Source: Coemansia sp. RSA 487
Taxonomy: Eukaryota > Kickxellomycota > Kickxellomycetes > Kickxellales > Kickxellaceae
NCBI GenBank assembly: GCA_027577595.1
Contig: JANBRJ010000041.1
Span: forward strand, 62,001 to 126,000
DNA length: 64,000 nt
Reading direction: 5' to 3'
A program made the translations under genes and the position numbers. Of the stretch, positions 10,370 through 20,126 are shown one piece after another (the first letter of the stretch is position 1; every line of letters begins with the position of its first letter). Below the pieces are notes generated by a model. That model was given only the letters and a program-made list of their open reading frames with translations, made no database searches and was not told the DNA's origin.

Positions 10370-11458
10370 ATGGCGCACCAAAGCGGAATCCAAGTGTCGG
10401 AAAGCTTGTCAGGAAAGTTCCTCGACGCACTAGCAGACAGCACCACACGCGCCCTAAAGGTCAGCATAGTTGACGAGTCGCTTGAAGCCACCGGCAGCCT
10501 CCCTGTATCTGGCACGTTCGAACAAGACATGGACCGGCTCCATGACCTGCTCGAAGACACAGACCCATGCTACCTTCTTGTACGTCTAGACGGTGAAAGC
10601 GCACCGCAAAGGAAGAAGTGGGTCTTTTGTTCTTATGTTCCGGACGGAGCCAAAGTGCGTTCCAAAATGCTGTACGCTTCGACCAAAGCGACAGTGACCA
10701 AATCTTTGGGTGAGTCATACTTTGTCGACGACATGTTTGGCACCAGTTTGGATGATTTTTCGGCATCTGGGTACCGGTGCCACCGGCAGCACATGGACTC
10801 AGGTGCCCCGTTGACTGAGCGCGAGCAAGAGATGGAGCGCATCCGGGAACTCGAGAGCTCTGCAACCCAGGTACCTACGATGGATTCGCGCAAGAACCAC
10901 GTTTCCGGAGCAACGTGTCCTTTGGCCGAAGCTGCACGTGGTGCACTGGCCGACTATGCACGCGGCAACGTCAACTTTGTATCCCTTTCTATCGATTCCA
11001 GCACCGAGGTCGTTGCGCTGGACCGCGCAGAGTCCCTCCAATCGCACGACGACGTTTCGCACGCCTTCCCGGCGTCCACTCCTAGGTTTGCATTCTACTG
11101 GTACGACGGAGCCACTAGTTTGTTTGTGTACTCATGTCCGACGGCCAGCAGCGTGCGCGAGCGTATGGTCTACTCTTCGTTTAGACACGGGCTCTTGGTC
11201 ACTGTGCAGCAGGAGCTGGGCATCGTTGTGCATGCCAAGCTTGAGGTCGACGATTCGGAGACTGCGTTGGCTGCTGAGGCGCTTGCCCAGGAGGTTGCGG
11301 ATAGAGTCCCCAGTGGCACATCGGCTTCTCCAGGTGCGGTGGCATCGTCAAGTAGCCGGTTGGCTCCGGCCACGCAGCCCAAATTCAAGCGCCCGCTTCC
11401 TCCGGGCCGTCGTCCGCGTACCACCGCCGTTGCTGCATCGACCTCGGATAGTGGTTAA
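10370..11458 (+). CDS. TWF1: Twinfilin, two-domain ADF-H actin monomer-binding protein
   Basis: A 362-residue protein with two ADF/cofilin homology domains: the first at about residues 4-140 (starts SGIQVSESL, contains WVFCSYVPDGAKVRSKMLYAS), the second at about 185-320 (contains FYWYDG, LFVYSCP, VRERMVYSS). A basic proline-rich tail follows, with KFKRPLPPGRRP near the end. In known twinfilins the paired domains bind ADP-actin monomers and the filament barbed end, and the basic tail binds capping protein and phosphoinositides. The tail here fits that role. The frame is open 31 codons upstream, but the ATG at 10370 (MAHQSGIQVS) matches family starts, with the ADF-H fold beginning at once. Single exon. 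Confidence 0.92.
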   Translation: MAHQSGIQVSESLSGKFLDALADSTTRALKVSIVDESLEATGSLPVSGTFEQDMDRLHDLLEDTDPCYLLVRLDGESAPQRKKWVFCSYVPDGAKVRSKMLYASTKATVTKSLGESYFVDDMFGTSLDDFSASGYRCHRQHMDSGAPLTEREQEMERIRELESSATQVPTMDSRKNHVSGATCPLAEAARGALADYARGNVNFVSLSIDSSTEVVALDRAESLQSHDDVSHAFPASTPRFAFYWYDGATSLFVYSCPTASSVRERMVYSSFRHGLLVTVQQELGIVVHAKLEVDDSETALAAEALAQEVADRVPSGTSASPGAVASSSSRLAPATQPKFKRPLPPGRRPRTTAVAASTSDSG

Positions 11459-11794
11459 ATCTGTTCTTGTTTCTAGATGTTACTCTTGTATTTGAATCTT
11501 GATGAAAGCGCTAAACTTCATTTGACTGGCAAAAAAAAGGAGCTGGGAGAAACACAGACGTCACTCTTGGATCAACTGAACAATTGATTTGATCACGAAA
11601 AAGGAACTAGCAATTTATATTTTGGCCGCGTCATTGCTAGAAAATAAAAATGGTAACGCAAGCACAGCTCACCACCCTCTTTCCTCAGACAAACGTCAAC
11701 AAGGTTAAACTATCTTTCCTTCCTTTTTTTTTTCTTCCTTCATACCAATCTACTAATAAGCATCTATATTTTTACTTTTAAAATCCCAAAAAGA
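11459..11794. other. Intergenic, twinfilin to proteasome alpha5
   Basis: About 335 bp holding the 3' end of twinfilin and the promoter of the next gene. A long T/C-rich tract (about 11680-11760) lies just upstream of the ATG. No other element was recognised. Confidence 0.4.
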
Positions 11795-12523
11795 ATGTTC
11801 TTAACCCGCTCAGAGTACGACCGAGGAGTCAACACATTCTCGCCCGAGGGCCGTCTCTTCCAAGTAGAGTATGCAATCGAGGCGATCAAGTTGGGGTCGA
11901 CTGCAATTGGAATCCGCACCACGGATGGTGTGATACTTGCTGTAGAGAAACGCATAACCAGCCCGCTTCTCGTAGCCGATTCGATTGAAAAGATTCTCGA
12001 AATCGACGGGCACGTTGCATGCGCCATGTCCGGGCTGACAGCCGATTCACGGACAATGATTGAGTATGCACGGGTGGAGGCGCAAAACCACACGTTCTCT
12101 TATGACGAAGTGATTCCTGTGGAAAGTGTCACGCAAGCGGTGTGCGATTTGGCGTTGAGGTTTGGTGAGGGTGCGGATGGCCAAGAGTCGACTATGAGCA
12201 GACCTTTCGGCGTGTCGTTGCTGATTGCCGGAGTTGACGAAAGGGGCCCGCAGTTGTACCATACTGATCCATCGGGTACTTTCTTACACTACGAGGCAAA
12301 AGCCATTGGTGCTGGATCGGAGGGAGCACAGTCTGAACTACAAGAGCAGTACCATAGGGATATTGCGCTAGCCGATGCCGAGGTGCTGGCGCTCAAGGTG
12401 CTCAAGCAGGTGATGGAGGAGAAGCTCAGCAACACTAATGTTCAGCTGGCAAAGGTCACGGAGGAGTCTGGGTACCATATTTACAGCAAGGACGAGCTGC
12501 AGGAGGTTATTTCGAAGATGTAG
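11795..12523 (+). CDS. PUP2: 20S proteasome alpha5 subunit (Pup2/PSMA5)
   Basis: A 242-residue alpha-type subunit of the 20S core. The alpha-subunit N-terminal signature [20 protein letters not shown] is present at residues 8-27, and the following [10 protein letters not shown] matches alpha5. Alpha subunits form the outer rings that gate entry and are not proteolytic, so lack of an N-terminal catalytic Thr is expected. Length fits alpha5 (about 241-260). The C-terminal region has the usual helical segment and a short acidic-Lys end. Single exon. The start is fixed by the conserved [11 protein letters not shown] beginning. Confidence 0.96.
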   Translation: MFLTRSEYDRGVNTFSPEGRLFQVEYAIEAIKLGSTAIGIRTTDGVILAVEKRITSPLLVADSIEKILEIDGHVACAMSGLTADSRTMIEYARVEAQNHTFSYDEVIPVESVTQAVCDLALRFGEGADGQESTMSRPFGVSLLIAGVDERGPQLYHTDPSGTFLHYEAKAIGAGSEGAQSELQEQYHRDIALADAEVLALKVLKQVMEEKLSNTNVQLAKVTEESGYHIYSKDELQEVISKM

Positions 12524-12859
12524 CTTCGGCAGATGTTCAGGTGTTTTGAGTTATAGCATGCTATGTGCGGACATGGTTACTTTTTTATTATCTTTTCTTT
12601 AAATGGACAATTGTTTTCAGAGCAATAATCTAAATGTATCTCCTCATTTGGTTACTGCATCCGTGGCAGCTTGCACAACATCGTGTTTCTCCAAAACGAT
12701 ACACTCGACCAATCATCTGTATAAAGATTAGCAACTAAATGAGATGGTGCGGGAAAAGCGAGATCTTTTGATGCCAAGAACTCTTTCTTCCCTTGTCCAT
12801 CCATTTTAAACTCTTTATTCTATTTTACATTATACTCTGAACAGATTGATTCCCCAGGG
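12524..12859. other. Intergenic, PUP2 to P450
   Basis: About 335 bp, AT-rich, with a T-rich stretch just before the P450 start. Nothing specific was recognised. Confidence 0.4.
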
Positions 12860-14410
12860 ATGGCGGCAACCGACGTGTATGGATATTTCAAGCCATCCAA
12901 CGTGCTTTGCGGACTGGGCGCGTACATCGCATGGAAGGTCGTTTACGCGCTGTACCTTTCACCACTGCGCAACGTGCCAGGGTCCTTCTGGACGCGCATC
13001 AGCAAGCTCCCGATGTTCATAGCCGACATTCAGGGCACCGAGCGCGAGTTCATGCTGTGGCACCAGGCCAAGTACGGCGATGTGTTTGTAATGGAGCCGG
13101 CAAAGATCGCAGTGTGCGACCCAGACGACTGCACGACGATTCTGGGGTCGCATGCGTTTGCAAAGGACCAAAAGTACAGCAATGTCGAGTTCATCGAGCC
13201 CAATGTGTTTCTGACCAGGGACCCCGGGCTCAATAAGCAGCGGAGGCGTCAGATTGGCCCTGTACTGGGCGTCAATAATTTACTCAAAATGGAGGACGTC
13301 ATTTTGGCCGCGGGGCCGGAGCAGCTAATCGCCAAATGGGACCAGCGGCTAGAAAGCTCCGCCAGGGTGAGTGTCTGCTACCACTACGACTTTATGCTTA
13401 TGACGTTCGACATTATAGGCACGCTTGGGTTCGGGCAGTCGCACAGGTCGCTGACCACAGGCGACCGTCGTATCGCGCACTGGGTGAAGCAATCGTTTGT
13501 GCTTCTTTTTCTCCAAATTGTCCTGCCCCTGGTCAAGTCGTGGCCATTCAAGCGGCTGTTCGCCAGGTCGATTTACCAGAGTGTTGAGGAGTTCATTAGC
13601 TTTGGCACGCGCGCCATCGAGCAGCGCAAACATCTCTTGGCCGAGCTTGACAGCAAGAAGCAGCAGCCGCCTAACGACATTCTGCAGTCGTTTATTGATG
13701 CAGAGGACCCCGAATCCAACGGCATCAAAATGACCCACGGCCAAGTGGTCGCCGAGACGATCATCAGTCTGTTGGCCGGATCCGACACAAGCTCAAACAC
13801 GCTGAGCTGGACCATCCATCTTTTGCTCATGCATCCGGAACACTTGGCCCGTGTCACACGCGAGGTACGCGCCACGTTCCACCGCAACCATACGATTACT
13901 TACGTGGAGGCGCAGAAGAGCCTGCCGTTTCTTGAGGCGTGCATGTACGAGTCGATGCGCCTTATGCCCGTCAGCAGCAATTTGCCCCGGTGCATGCCAC
14001 GTGGAGGCACGGTGATCCAGGGCTTCTTCATCCCTGAGGACTACACGTGCTCGGTAAGCACGCTGTGCGCTAACATGAACCGGCGCCTGTGGCCAACGCC
14101 ACACAAGTACATGCCGGATCGCTTCCTTAACAATGAGGCGATGAAGCGTCGCATCATGACCTTCAGCATGGGCGTGCGCGCGTGCCCTGGAAAACACTTG
14201 GCGCTGATGGAGATCCTAACCACGCTGGCAAATATCCTCAATGCATATGATCTGGAGATCCCTGACGATGCGCTGTTTACGCCTGACAGGGTCGATAAGG
14301 ACACGGGTCTGCCGGTGCTCATGCCGTGCGCCAGCGCTGTCACTTGCGCGCCCCGCTTCCCCGACCGTGACTGCAACGTGATGATTTCTAAGCGGACTGA
14401 AAGCGAATGA
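12860..14410 (+). CDS. Cytochrome P450 monooxygenase
   Basis: A complete 516-residue P450. An N-terminal hydrophobic anchor (residues about 15-35) is followed by a proline-containing hinge (PLRNVPGSFW). The I-helix oxygen-binding motif is AGSDTS near residue 306, the ExxR pair is ESMR at 364-367, and the heme loop is FSMGVRACPGKHLA with Cys442 as axial ligand. All catalytic landmarks are intact. It should be endoplasmic-reticulum bound and need a reductase; the substrate (lipid, sterol or xenobiotic) is unknown. There are no biosynthetic-cluster genes beside it: the neighbours are a proteasome subunit and a peptide transporter. Only 87 bp separates its stop from the convergent transporter stop. 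Single exon. Confidence 0.93.
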   Translation: MAATDVYGYFKPSNVLCGLGAYIAWKVVYALYLSPLRNVPGSFWTRISKLPMFIADIQGTEREFMLWHQAKYGDVFVMEPAKIAVCDPDDCTTILGSHAFAKDQKYSNVEFIEPNVFLTRDPGLNKQRRRQIGPVLGVNNLLKMEDVILAAGPEQLIAKWDQRLESSARVSVCYHYDFMLMTFDIIGTLGFGQSHRSLTTGDRRIAHWVKQSFVLLFLQIVLPLVKSWPFKRLFARSIYQSVEEFISFGTRAIEQRKHLLAELDSKKQQPPNDILQSFIDAEDPESNGIKMTHGQVVAETIISLLAGSDTSSNTLSWTIHLLLMHPEHLARVTREVRATFHRNHTITYVEAQKSLPFLEACMYESMRLMPVSSNLPRCMPRGGTVIQGFFIPEDYTCSVSTLCANMNRRLWPTPHKYMPDRFLNNEAMKRRIMTFSMGVRACPGKHLALMEILTTLANILNAYDLEIPDDALFTPDRVDKDTGLPVLMPCASAVTCAPRFPDRDCNVMISKRTESE

Positions 14411-14497
14411 GTCGCTGGACTAGTTTTTAATATATTCTGACTTAATCTTTTTTAACAACACTCAATTGAAATACACGCTAAATAGGGGGGGAGCTTC

Positions 14498-16093
14498 CTA
14501 CTTTGCCTCGAATTGCTTTTGCTCGGCAACTATGTCGTCGTAGTGGCGGAAGCAAAAGTAAAAGACCACAGCCATCACGCCAAGGATAGCAGTCTCCGCT
14601 GCAAAAACGTACAGCACATCGGGGTCGCCGCCCCAAATGGCCAGGATCATACCAATAAGCGCGCCTCCGCAGTTGGTGAACAGGAAGACCGCCGTAAGCA
14701 CCGATTTGAGTTCGGCCGGCGCCTGGCTGAATGCAAACTCCAGCCCCGTCACCGACGCAAAGATCTCCGAAATCGCCACCGCCGCATACGGCACGATCTG
14801 TAGCCACACGCTGATATCGTTTGTTGCGCCCTCAGGCGTCCCTGGTCGCGTGAAATCGTAGTACGGGCCCTTGGTGTATATGACCTTTTGCAAAACGGTT
14901 ACGTAGATGAAGCCGCATACGACGATTGCAAACCCCGTGGTGATTCTGGCTATGGGCCCCAGTCGGAATCCGAGGCGGCGGAGCATTGGGAAAACCAATT
15001 TGTCAAAGACTGGGATCGATACAACCAGCACCAAGCTGTTGACCACATTGAGCTGATCCACGGACAGCCACTCGGGTCTCCTCATCGTCATCCCTTGGTT
15101 GATAAAATTGTCGCTCATGTTGCCGTACAGCGCCCAGTACAGCGGGTAGAACATGAATACTTTGCACGCGCTCAAACTGCGTTGAAGCCCAACAACAAAC
15201 TCATCATCCCACTCCTGGCCCTGGGCACCCAATGATCCGTCCAGCCAATGTGTCTGCCCCTCTCTCTTATTGTTGCGCGCGTACTGCATGCACCGCCATA
15301 CCTTGATGAGAACCGTTCCCTTGGGCTTCTTCTTCGTATACCGTTTGGATCCCGATACAAACACCACGATCCCTACAAAGAAGATAATCGCCGGAATCAT
15401 GTATGCCAGCGAGTACGATTTCTTCAGAGCCACTTGCGGGCACACCAGCTGCCCCACCAGCGAACCAATATTGATCGACCAGTAAAAATACCGGAACCCG
15501 CGTTCCACTGTCAGTTTGCTATCCGTGTACACGCCCGGTGTCTTTGTTGGCTCATAGCCTGCGGGGATCTGTTCTGCCATAAACGACGATACGTTTGATT
15601 TGATGCCACCCGTGCCAAACCCAATGAACGCAAACACCGCGATGCAGAATCCAGGCAACCCAAACCCGCCATCTACCGAGAAATCCGCCGACGATATCGT
15701 CAACAAGATTAGTCCCACCAGATAAATCGTAGCGAATAACACAATAGTCTTGTACTTTCCCAACCATTGATCCGCAATAACCGCTCCTATAACCGTGGTT
15801 GCATACGACATGAACTGGTTGACGCGGTTCAGAGCAATTGCTTGGGGCTTGGTGCGGCCCAATATCTTTTGCAAGTAGATACTGAACATCAGCGATGCAC
15901 CATAGTATGCAAGCCGCTCGCACAGCTCCATCACGACAACAAGTAGTGCCCAGATACTTAGTCTACCGGGTATCCCGCGCACATAGTCTGTCGGTTGCTC
16001 AATCACCCGAATTTGCTTGATATCCTCATTAATGGCATCATCTTTGGTGGAGACCATTTTTTCCGAATATGAATCGGCGGATATGACGCTCAT
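14498..16093 (-). CDS. Proton-coupled oligopeptide transporter (POT/PTR2 family)
   Basis: A 531-residue membrane protein with about 12 hydrophobic segments. Family landmarks are ELCERLAYYG near residue 56 (the ExxER-type motif of proton coupling), FGTGGIKSNVSSF near residue 158 and FYWSINIGSLVG near 203. A large loop in the middle carries basic residues (KRYTKKKPKG), as in fungal PTR2. Known members import di- and tripeptides across the plasma membrane with protons. The N terminus is cytosolic and contains several lysines that could be ubiquitinated. The start is the ATG at 16093; the frame is closed upstream. Confidence 0.92.
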   Translation of the reverse strand: MSVISADSYSEKMVSTKDDAINEDIKQIRVIEQPTDYVRGIPGRLSIWALLVVVMELCERLAYYGASLMFSIYLQKILGRTKPQAIALNRVNQFMSYATTVIGAVIADQWLGKYKTIVLFATIYLVGLILLTISSADFSVDGGFGLPGFCIAVFAFIGFGTGGIKSNVSSFMAEQIPAGYEPTKTPGVYTDSKLTVERGFRYFYWSINIGSLVGQLVCPQVALKKSYSLAYMIPAIIFFVGIVVFVSGSKRYTKKKPKGTVLIKVWRCMQYARNNKREGQTHWLDGSLGAQGQEWDDEFVVGLQRSLSACKVFMFYPLYWALYGNMSDNFINQGMTMRRPEWLSVDQLNVVNSLVLVVSIPVFDKLVFPMLRRLGFRLGPIARITTGFAIVVCGFIYVTVLQKVIYTKGPYYDFTRPGTPEGATNDISVWLQIVPYAAVAISEIFASVTGLEFAFSQAPAELKSVLTAVFLFTNCGGALIGMILAIWGGDPDVLYVFAAETAILGVMAVVFYFCFRHYDDIVAEQKQFEAK

Positions 16094-17101
16094 TGTTCAA
16101 GGGGGTTTTTTTGCCTTCGAATGTAACAATGCAGATATTATAATAATATTTGTCAACCAGGAAGAAAAGCAAGGAATATATGTTTCTTAAAGTATCAGGT
16201 AGCAGAATTAAATATCATTGAAACAATTGCGGGGAGTAAAGAGGCGTGTAGTGGTTTTGAGGAATATAGAGATGAAAAGGAGGGGCATGTGGCATTTCAA
16301 TGGCTTTATTTATACATTTTGCTAGCCTTTGATATTTTGTCTCGTCTGTTCCCTTATGATAAAAAAAATGATGCTATAATAGGAGTTTGCTGGTGGTCTT
16401 GTTCATTTTCTTGCCATTTAAAGAAACTTTTTTTACGTGGACCAATATTCAAACCATCTCGCCTATGGTAATTGCTTGGAAAATACTGGCTCTTAGATGT
16501 TGCAAGCTTGGAGGAATAAACGTTGTTATTGGCTTGTCAATGCTCGTTGTACGCTTCTAGAATAAATAGTACTGTATAGCCGTTTATTTTAGTGAAATGT
16601 TCACATGCTGCGACCAGTAGCTCTTTTCCATTGAGGAGAAAATTCCCTTCTACGGAAGGTCTAATTACAGGGCTAAATACTCGTTTGACAGTAGAAACAT
16701 TTTAAAGAAGCCGACTGTCGATCACAAGCTAATATTGAATACAGACTAATATCAACTATTCTCTCACAGATCTGTTTCAAAAAAAACGAGCCAGTTGTAT
16801 TTTACTCTTTTGAACGACAGCGATGTGTAAGAGAATGTTCCTTTTGTGACACCAGCATATTGTACTACATTTCCTTTAATAAACTTTGGGTAAAGAAAAT
16901 GAGCTCAAACAAGTATAGATGCAACTTTCGTACAAAAAAGCTAGAAAATCGCCTAGTTGGGAGAACGTTTCTAGAACATTTTCTTTTTAGAAACCCAATT
17001 GGGCGCATTGTTGGACATTTTTGAATATGGGAAACAAACAAAACAATAAACACATAATCTATTGAACTCTTGAGAGCCAAGTCAAACCCCAGCTAGATAA
17101 A
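16094..17101. other. Intergenic, about 1 kb, nothing recognised
   Basis: AT-rich DNA between the transporter promoter and the 3' end of the Rsa3-like gene. Short open frames on both strands have no family features. No tRNA, repeat or mobile element remnant was seen. Confidence 0.4.
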
Positions 17102-17842
17102 TCATTTCGAGGATTCGTCAACTATATCATGCATTCCGTCAGCAAACGAATCGACCGCCACTTCAAGTACATCCACGAGCATCTCCAGGCCATCCTCATC
17201 TATATCCTCCTCTTTGCGGAGCCTATCGAGATCAGCACCGAACCCCGTAGTCACATGCTCCATGTAAAGTTCCTTGAATTTTTCTTTGGTTGTCCGATCC
17301 ACGTCTGTCCGCGACGCCTTTTGCTGCAGCATTAGATCTAGGTTTGTTGCCACGTATGGCAAAAGTCTTTGCTTTATTGCTTTCACCTGTGCTACTGTCT
17401 GTTTCTGTTTATTTGCAAGCTGTTTAGCATTTTGTGGAAGACTATCATCATCATCATCATCATCATGACCATCGAGCCCTGAATTTGATGATGAATCGCT
17501 GTCTGAACTAGATTCTGAGCTGTTGTCGCTATCTTCAGAATCCAAACCTGCTGACGACGTTTCTGAATCGCTTGACTCGGAGGACGAATCAGAGCTGGAA
17601 CTACTGTCGCTATCGTCGGAATCAGTGCTTGAAGACGAGTCAGAATCAGAAGATGAGCTACTATCGCTGCTGCTAGTGCTGCTTAGACTTTCACGGCGCT
17701 TTCTTTTTGATGACTTCTTCGATGTGATTGTGATGTTGTCTTTGTGTTTCTCTTCTCCCGCGCCTTTGATCTTCTTTGTCTTTCCTGGCAACTTTGATGA
17801 GCTCTTGCTCTTGTCCTTTTTGCTGGTTGTTTTGCTGCCCAT
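17102..17842 (-). CDS. Rsa3-domain ribosome assembly protein with acidic serine-rich region
   Basis: A 246-residue protein in three parts: a lysine-rich basic N terminus (1-55), a long Ser/Asp/Glu low-complexity block (about 55-140, including a run of seven aspartates), and a C-terminal domain (about 185-235) with KFKELYMEHVTTGFGADLD followed by RLRKEEDI and a helical LEMLVDVLEVAVDSF. That last part matches ribosome-assembly protein 3 (Rsa3), a nucleolar factor for 60S maturation. The basic plus SD/SE-rich part resembles nucleolar Srp40/Nopp140-type proteins and casein kinase II substrates. The combination suggests a nucleolar protein. The domain match is by eye. Divergent from the KxDL gene. 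Confidence 0.75.
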   Translation of the reverse strand: MGSKTTSKKDKSKSSSKLPGKTKKIKGAGEEKHKDNITITSKKSSKRKRRESLSSTSSSDSSSSSDSDSSSSTDSDDSDSSSSSDSSSESSDSETSSAGLDSEDSDNSSESSSDSDSSSNSGLDGHDDDDDDDSLPQNAKQLANKQKQTVAQVKAIKQRLLPYVATNLDLMLQQKASRTDVDRTTKEKFKELYMEHVTTGFGADLDRLRKEEDIDEDGLEMLVDVLEVAVDSFADGMHDIVDESSK

Positions 17843-18150
17843 TCTGTTTAAATTTCAAAATAACACTACTATAATAAACAAATAATATGAAAACAGAATT
17901 TAACAAGAAAAGCTGGAAGGAGAAATGCTCAAGCTGGTTGCCTGACGAAGAAAAAAATCAGTTTATTTTTTTTACACAAAATTATTGATCTGATCGCGCT
18001 TGATCTTAGCAACGTGCATAAACGGAAGGTTGCGTCTGGTTCTGTTGTATTTTAAAACATTTGTCACTCTTACTTTCGCTTTTCGTTTTATTTATTGCAA
18101 TGCATTCTTTTATTTTTACAATTTTGTGTACATAAACATACCTAATAGCG
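17843..18150. promoter_or_regulatory. Shared divergent promoter, Rsa3-like and KxDL genes
   Basis: About 308 bp separates the two divergent starts, so both promoters must lie here. The sequence is AT-rich with A/T tracts near 17950-17980 and 18040-18130. No specific binding site is asserted. Confidence 0.45.
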
Positions 18151-18513
18151 ATGAACACCAACACACAGGCAGCTCAGGATTCTACGGAAGATTCTCTGTC
18201 CAAAGTAGTGCCAGGTGCACCAGAAGTCAATATGTCAAAAACGCTGACCCTGCAAAAGGAGCAAGCTGAAATATATCGCCAGCTTCTGGAAACTCTGTCG
18301 TTGTCAGAGCAAGAATCGGCCGCTTTGTTCCCTGACATGTCAAAATCGCTGGTCTCGCATATTACCACGCTCCAGCAGCTCAAAGGCGACTTGCAGGACA
18401 TATTCAGTAGAATCAGGGCGCTGAAAATGCACTTTCGCAACGAGTACCCAGATATATTTGACTATGTCCAGTCGCTCCATGTAGAGGAGCTGGATGATGA
18501 CGGCAATATATGA
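18151..18513 (+). CDS. KxDL-domain protein (BORC/BLOC-1 type subunit)
   Basis: A 120-residue protein, mostly helical. The C-terminal half holds the KxDL signature literally (LKGDL, about residues 79-83) followed by QDIFSRIRALKMHFRNEYPD, the pattern of the KxDL family. Known members (human KXD1, yeast Kxd1) are subunits of BLOC-1/BORC complexes that act on lysosome or endosome positioning and sorting. The N-terminal 35 residues are Ser/Thr/Gln-rich and probably disordered. Single exon, first ATG used. It shares a 308-bp divergent promoter with the Rsa3-like gene. Confidence 0.8.
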   Translation: MNTNTQAAQDSTEDSLSKVVPGAPEVNMSKTLTLQKEQAEIYRQLLETLSLSEQESAALFPDMSKSLVSHITTLQQLKGDLQDIFSRIRALKMHFRNEYPDIFDYVQSLHVEELDDDGNI

Positions 18514-19003
18514 ACCATTAGCCAAACACAGCCGCAAGAAATGCTGAACCCTACCACTCGACTAACCAGCCTTGTTGATCCATTTTTGTGGTTTCTGCCT
18601 GGCTTGCAAGACTGGCAGAGGGGAGAAAGGATCTCATTTGACTTCCTTTACACAGATTTAGCTTACAGGAGGAGCAATTATTTCAAATTAATAAATATGT
18701 ATAACTAGTTTTGTTTCTAGATGTTGTTTTTGCATAATTTCATCCAAGAGCTTGGCTACTTGCTATTATCGCAACCTTGCATATGCGGTATCTAACATGG
18801 TTCTAACTATATCACTTTGCTTCTACTAGAAAATGGTAAGTGAGTGGTAATATACAAATAAAGACAAATGCCTTTGTAAAAAAAAACCTTTTTCGTTGCT
18901 ATTCAGAGCATACTTGTTTATAGCAGCATATGCTTTCTATGGAAAGAAATGAAATGTATTTAATCAAGCTTCAAGATAAAATAAACGGAAAATGCCAGAG
19001 CTT
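18514..19003. other. Convergent intergenic region
   Basis: About 490 bp between two convergent stops. It contains AT-rich 3' sequences (AATAAA-like strings near 18690 and 18856) that fit polyadenylation of both genes. Nothing else was seen. Confidence 0.4.
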
Positions 19004-19588
19004 TTAGAAAAGGCGCTGTTTTGCGCTAGCAGCGTATATAAAAGCAGAAACCACAACCATCTGAATGACACTGGGCCTGCTATTTGAGGCAGCAGCGCTT
19101 TCGCTTTCGGGGCTTGCATTGCTGCTGGCTGTAGAGTCGTTGGCAGAATTCGCTGCAGTGGTAGTAGCATTAGCAGCAGTATCCTTGTTGTCTTCTTCAT
19201 CAGTGTCCGAGTCCGAGTCATCTGCTACAGGCGTAGTCTGCTCTGAGCTCACTGTCGTCAGGTTATCGACTGTTTGTTCAATGCTTGCTTCATCCGAGTT
19301 GATAACGTCTTTGGATGCAGATTGGTTGTTGCTTATAGCTGGATCATCCGTTTCTTCTTCGCTTCCAACACTAGCATCAGCAGCAGCAGGGGTAGACTCT
19401 GTTTGCGACAGCTCATTTAATGCACTGTTTTTGTCAATAACAACCGGGATAAACTGGCCATTGTCGCCAGTAGCCAGCGAAATCACAATGGTTTTTGTAC
19501 CAGCAACATCTGGAGCTGCCAGGCTGGTTGCAGAAAGAGTAAATGCACCAACCAGAGCTAAACCAGTTATACGAGTATAAAACTTCAT
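19004..19588 (-). CDS. Secreted or surface acidic Ser/Thr/Ala-rich protein, unknown function
   Basis: A 194-residue protein with a clear signal peptide (MKFYTRITGLALVGAFTLSA, cleavage likely after the following TSLA-A). The mature part is Asp/Glu/Ser/Thr/Ala-rich low complexity (DDSDSDTDEEDN near the middle) with no recognised domain. The last about 25 residues contain a hydrophobic stretch (VIQMVVVSAFIYAAS) preceded by small residues (SESAAASNS). This resembles a GPI-attachment signal or a single membrane anchor, although the KQRLF end is atypical for GPI. It could be a cell-wall or surface protein; this is inference from composition. Confidence 0.6.
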   Translation of the reverse strand: MKFYTRITGLALVGAFTLSATSLAAPDVAGTKTIVISLATGDNGQFIPVVIDKNSALNELSQTESTPAAADASVGSEEETDDPAISNNQSASKDVINSDEASIEQTVDNLTTVSSEQTTPVADDSDSDTDEEDNKDTAANATTTAANSANDSTASSNASPESESAAASNSRPSVIQMVVVSAFIYAASAKQRLF

Positions 19589-20126
19589 TTTCAGATTTCA
19601 ATGATACAAAAGAAAAAACGAGAGAAAAATAGGAGGGGGTATCTAGAGTGGTGTTTGTAAATGTAGAGATGAAAGAGAAAAAAAAAGCTAATAGTCAAAA
19701 AAATATTTCCCAATATTTCTTTTTTTTTTTTCCTTCGTCAATATTGCAACTGGTAATAAACTGAGGCATAGATGCTAGTACATTGATAGCTCAATGATAT
19801 ATAGCATAGAACCAAGCCATTTCGAATAGAAAAGTGGATAAAGAAGGGAGTGTGGCTAATGAGCATGGCTTCCCCCTCCTTCGTTGCACTGGTTCATAAT
19901 ACAAAACATTTCAACCCCGGAAAGTGACATAAACAGCTGATGTATTTTTTAGCTAATTATTTGTATAAGGAAATAGAAAGGGGGAATTGTTGAATATTTG
20001 CCGATAAAAAGCCACAAATTGCAACCTACTGCAGACATCTAGTAAACATGTACATGGTACATTACTATCATTAAAATATCTCATATAAAGTACATAAACG
20101 GGTAATACCCAGGAACAAAGAGATGA
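19589..20126. other. Intergenic, nothing recognised
   Basis: About 540 bp, AT-rich, with poly-A and poly-T tracts around 19680-19730. It holds the upstream region of the secreted protein gene and the 3' end of the permease gene. Confidence 0.4.
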
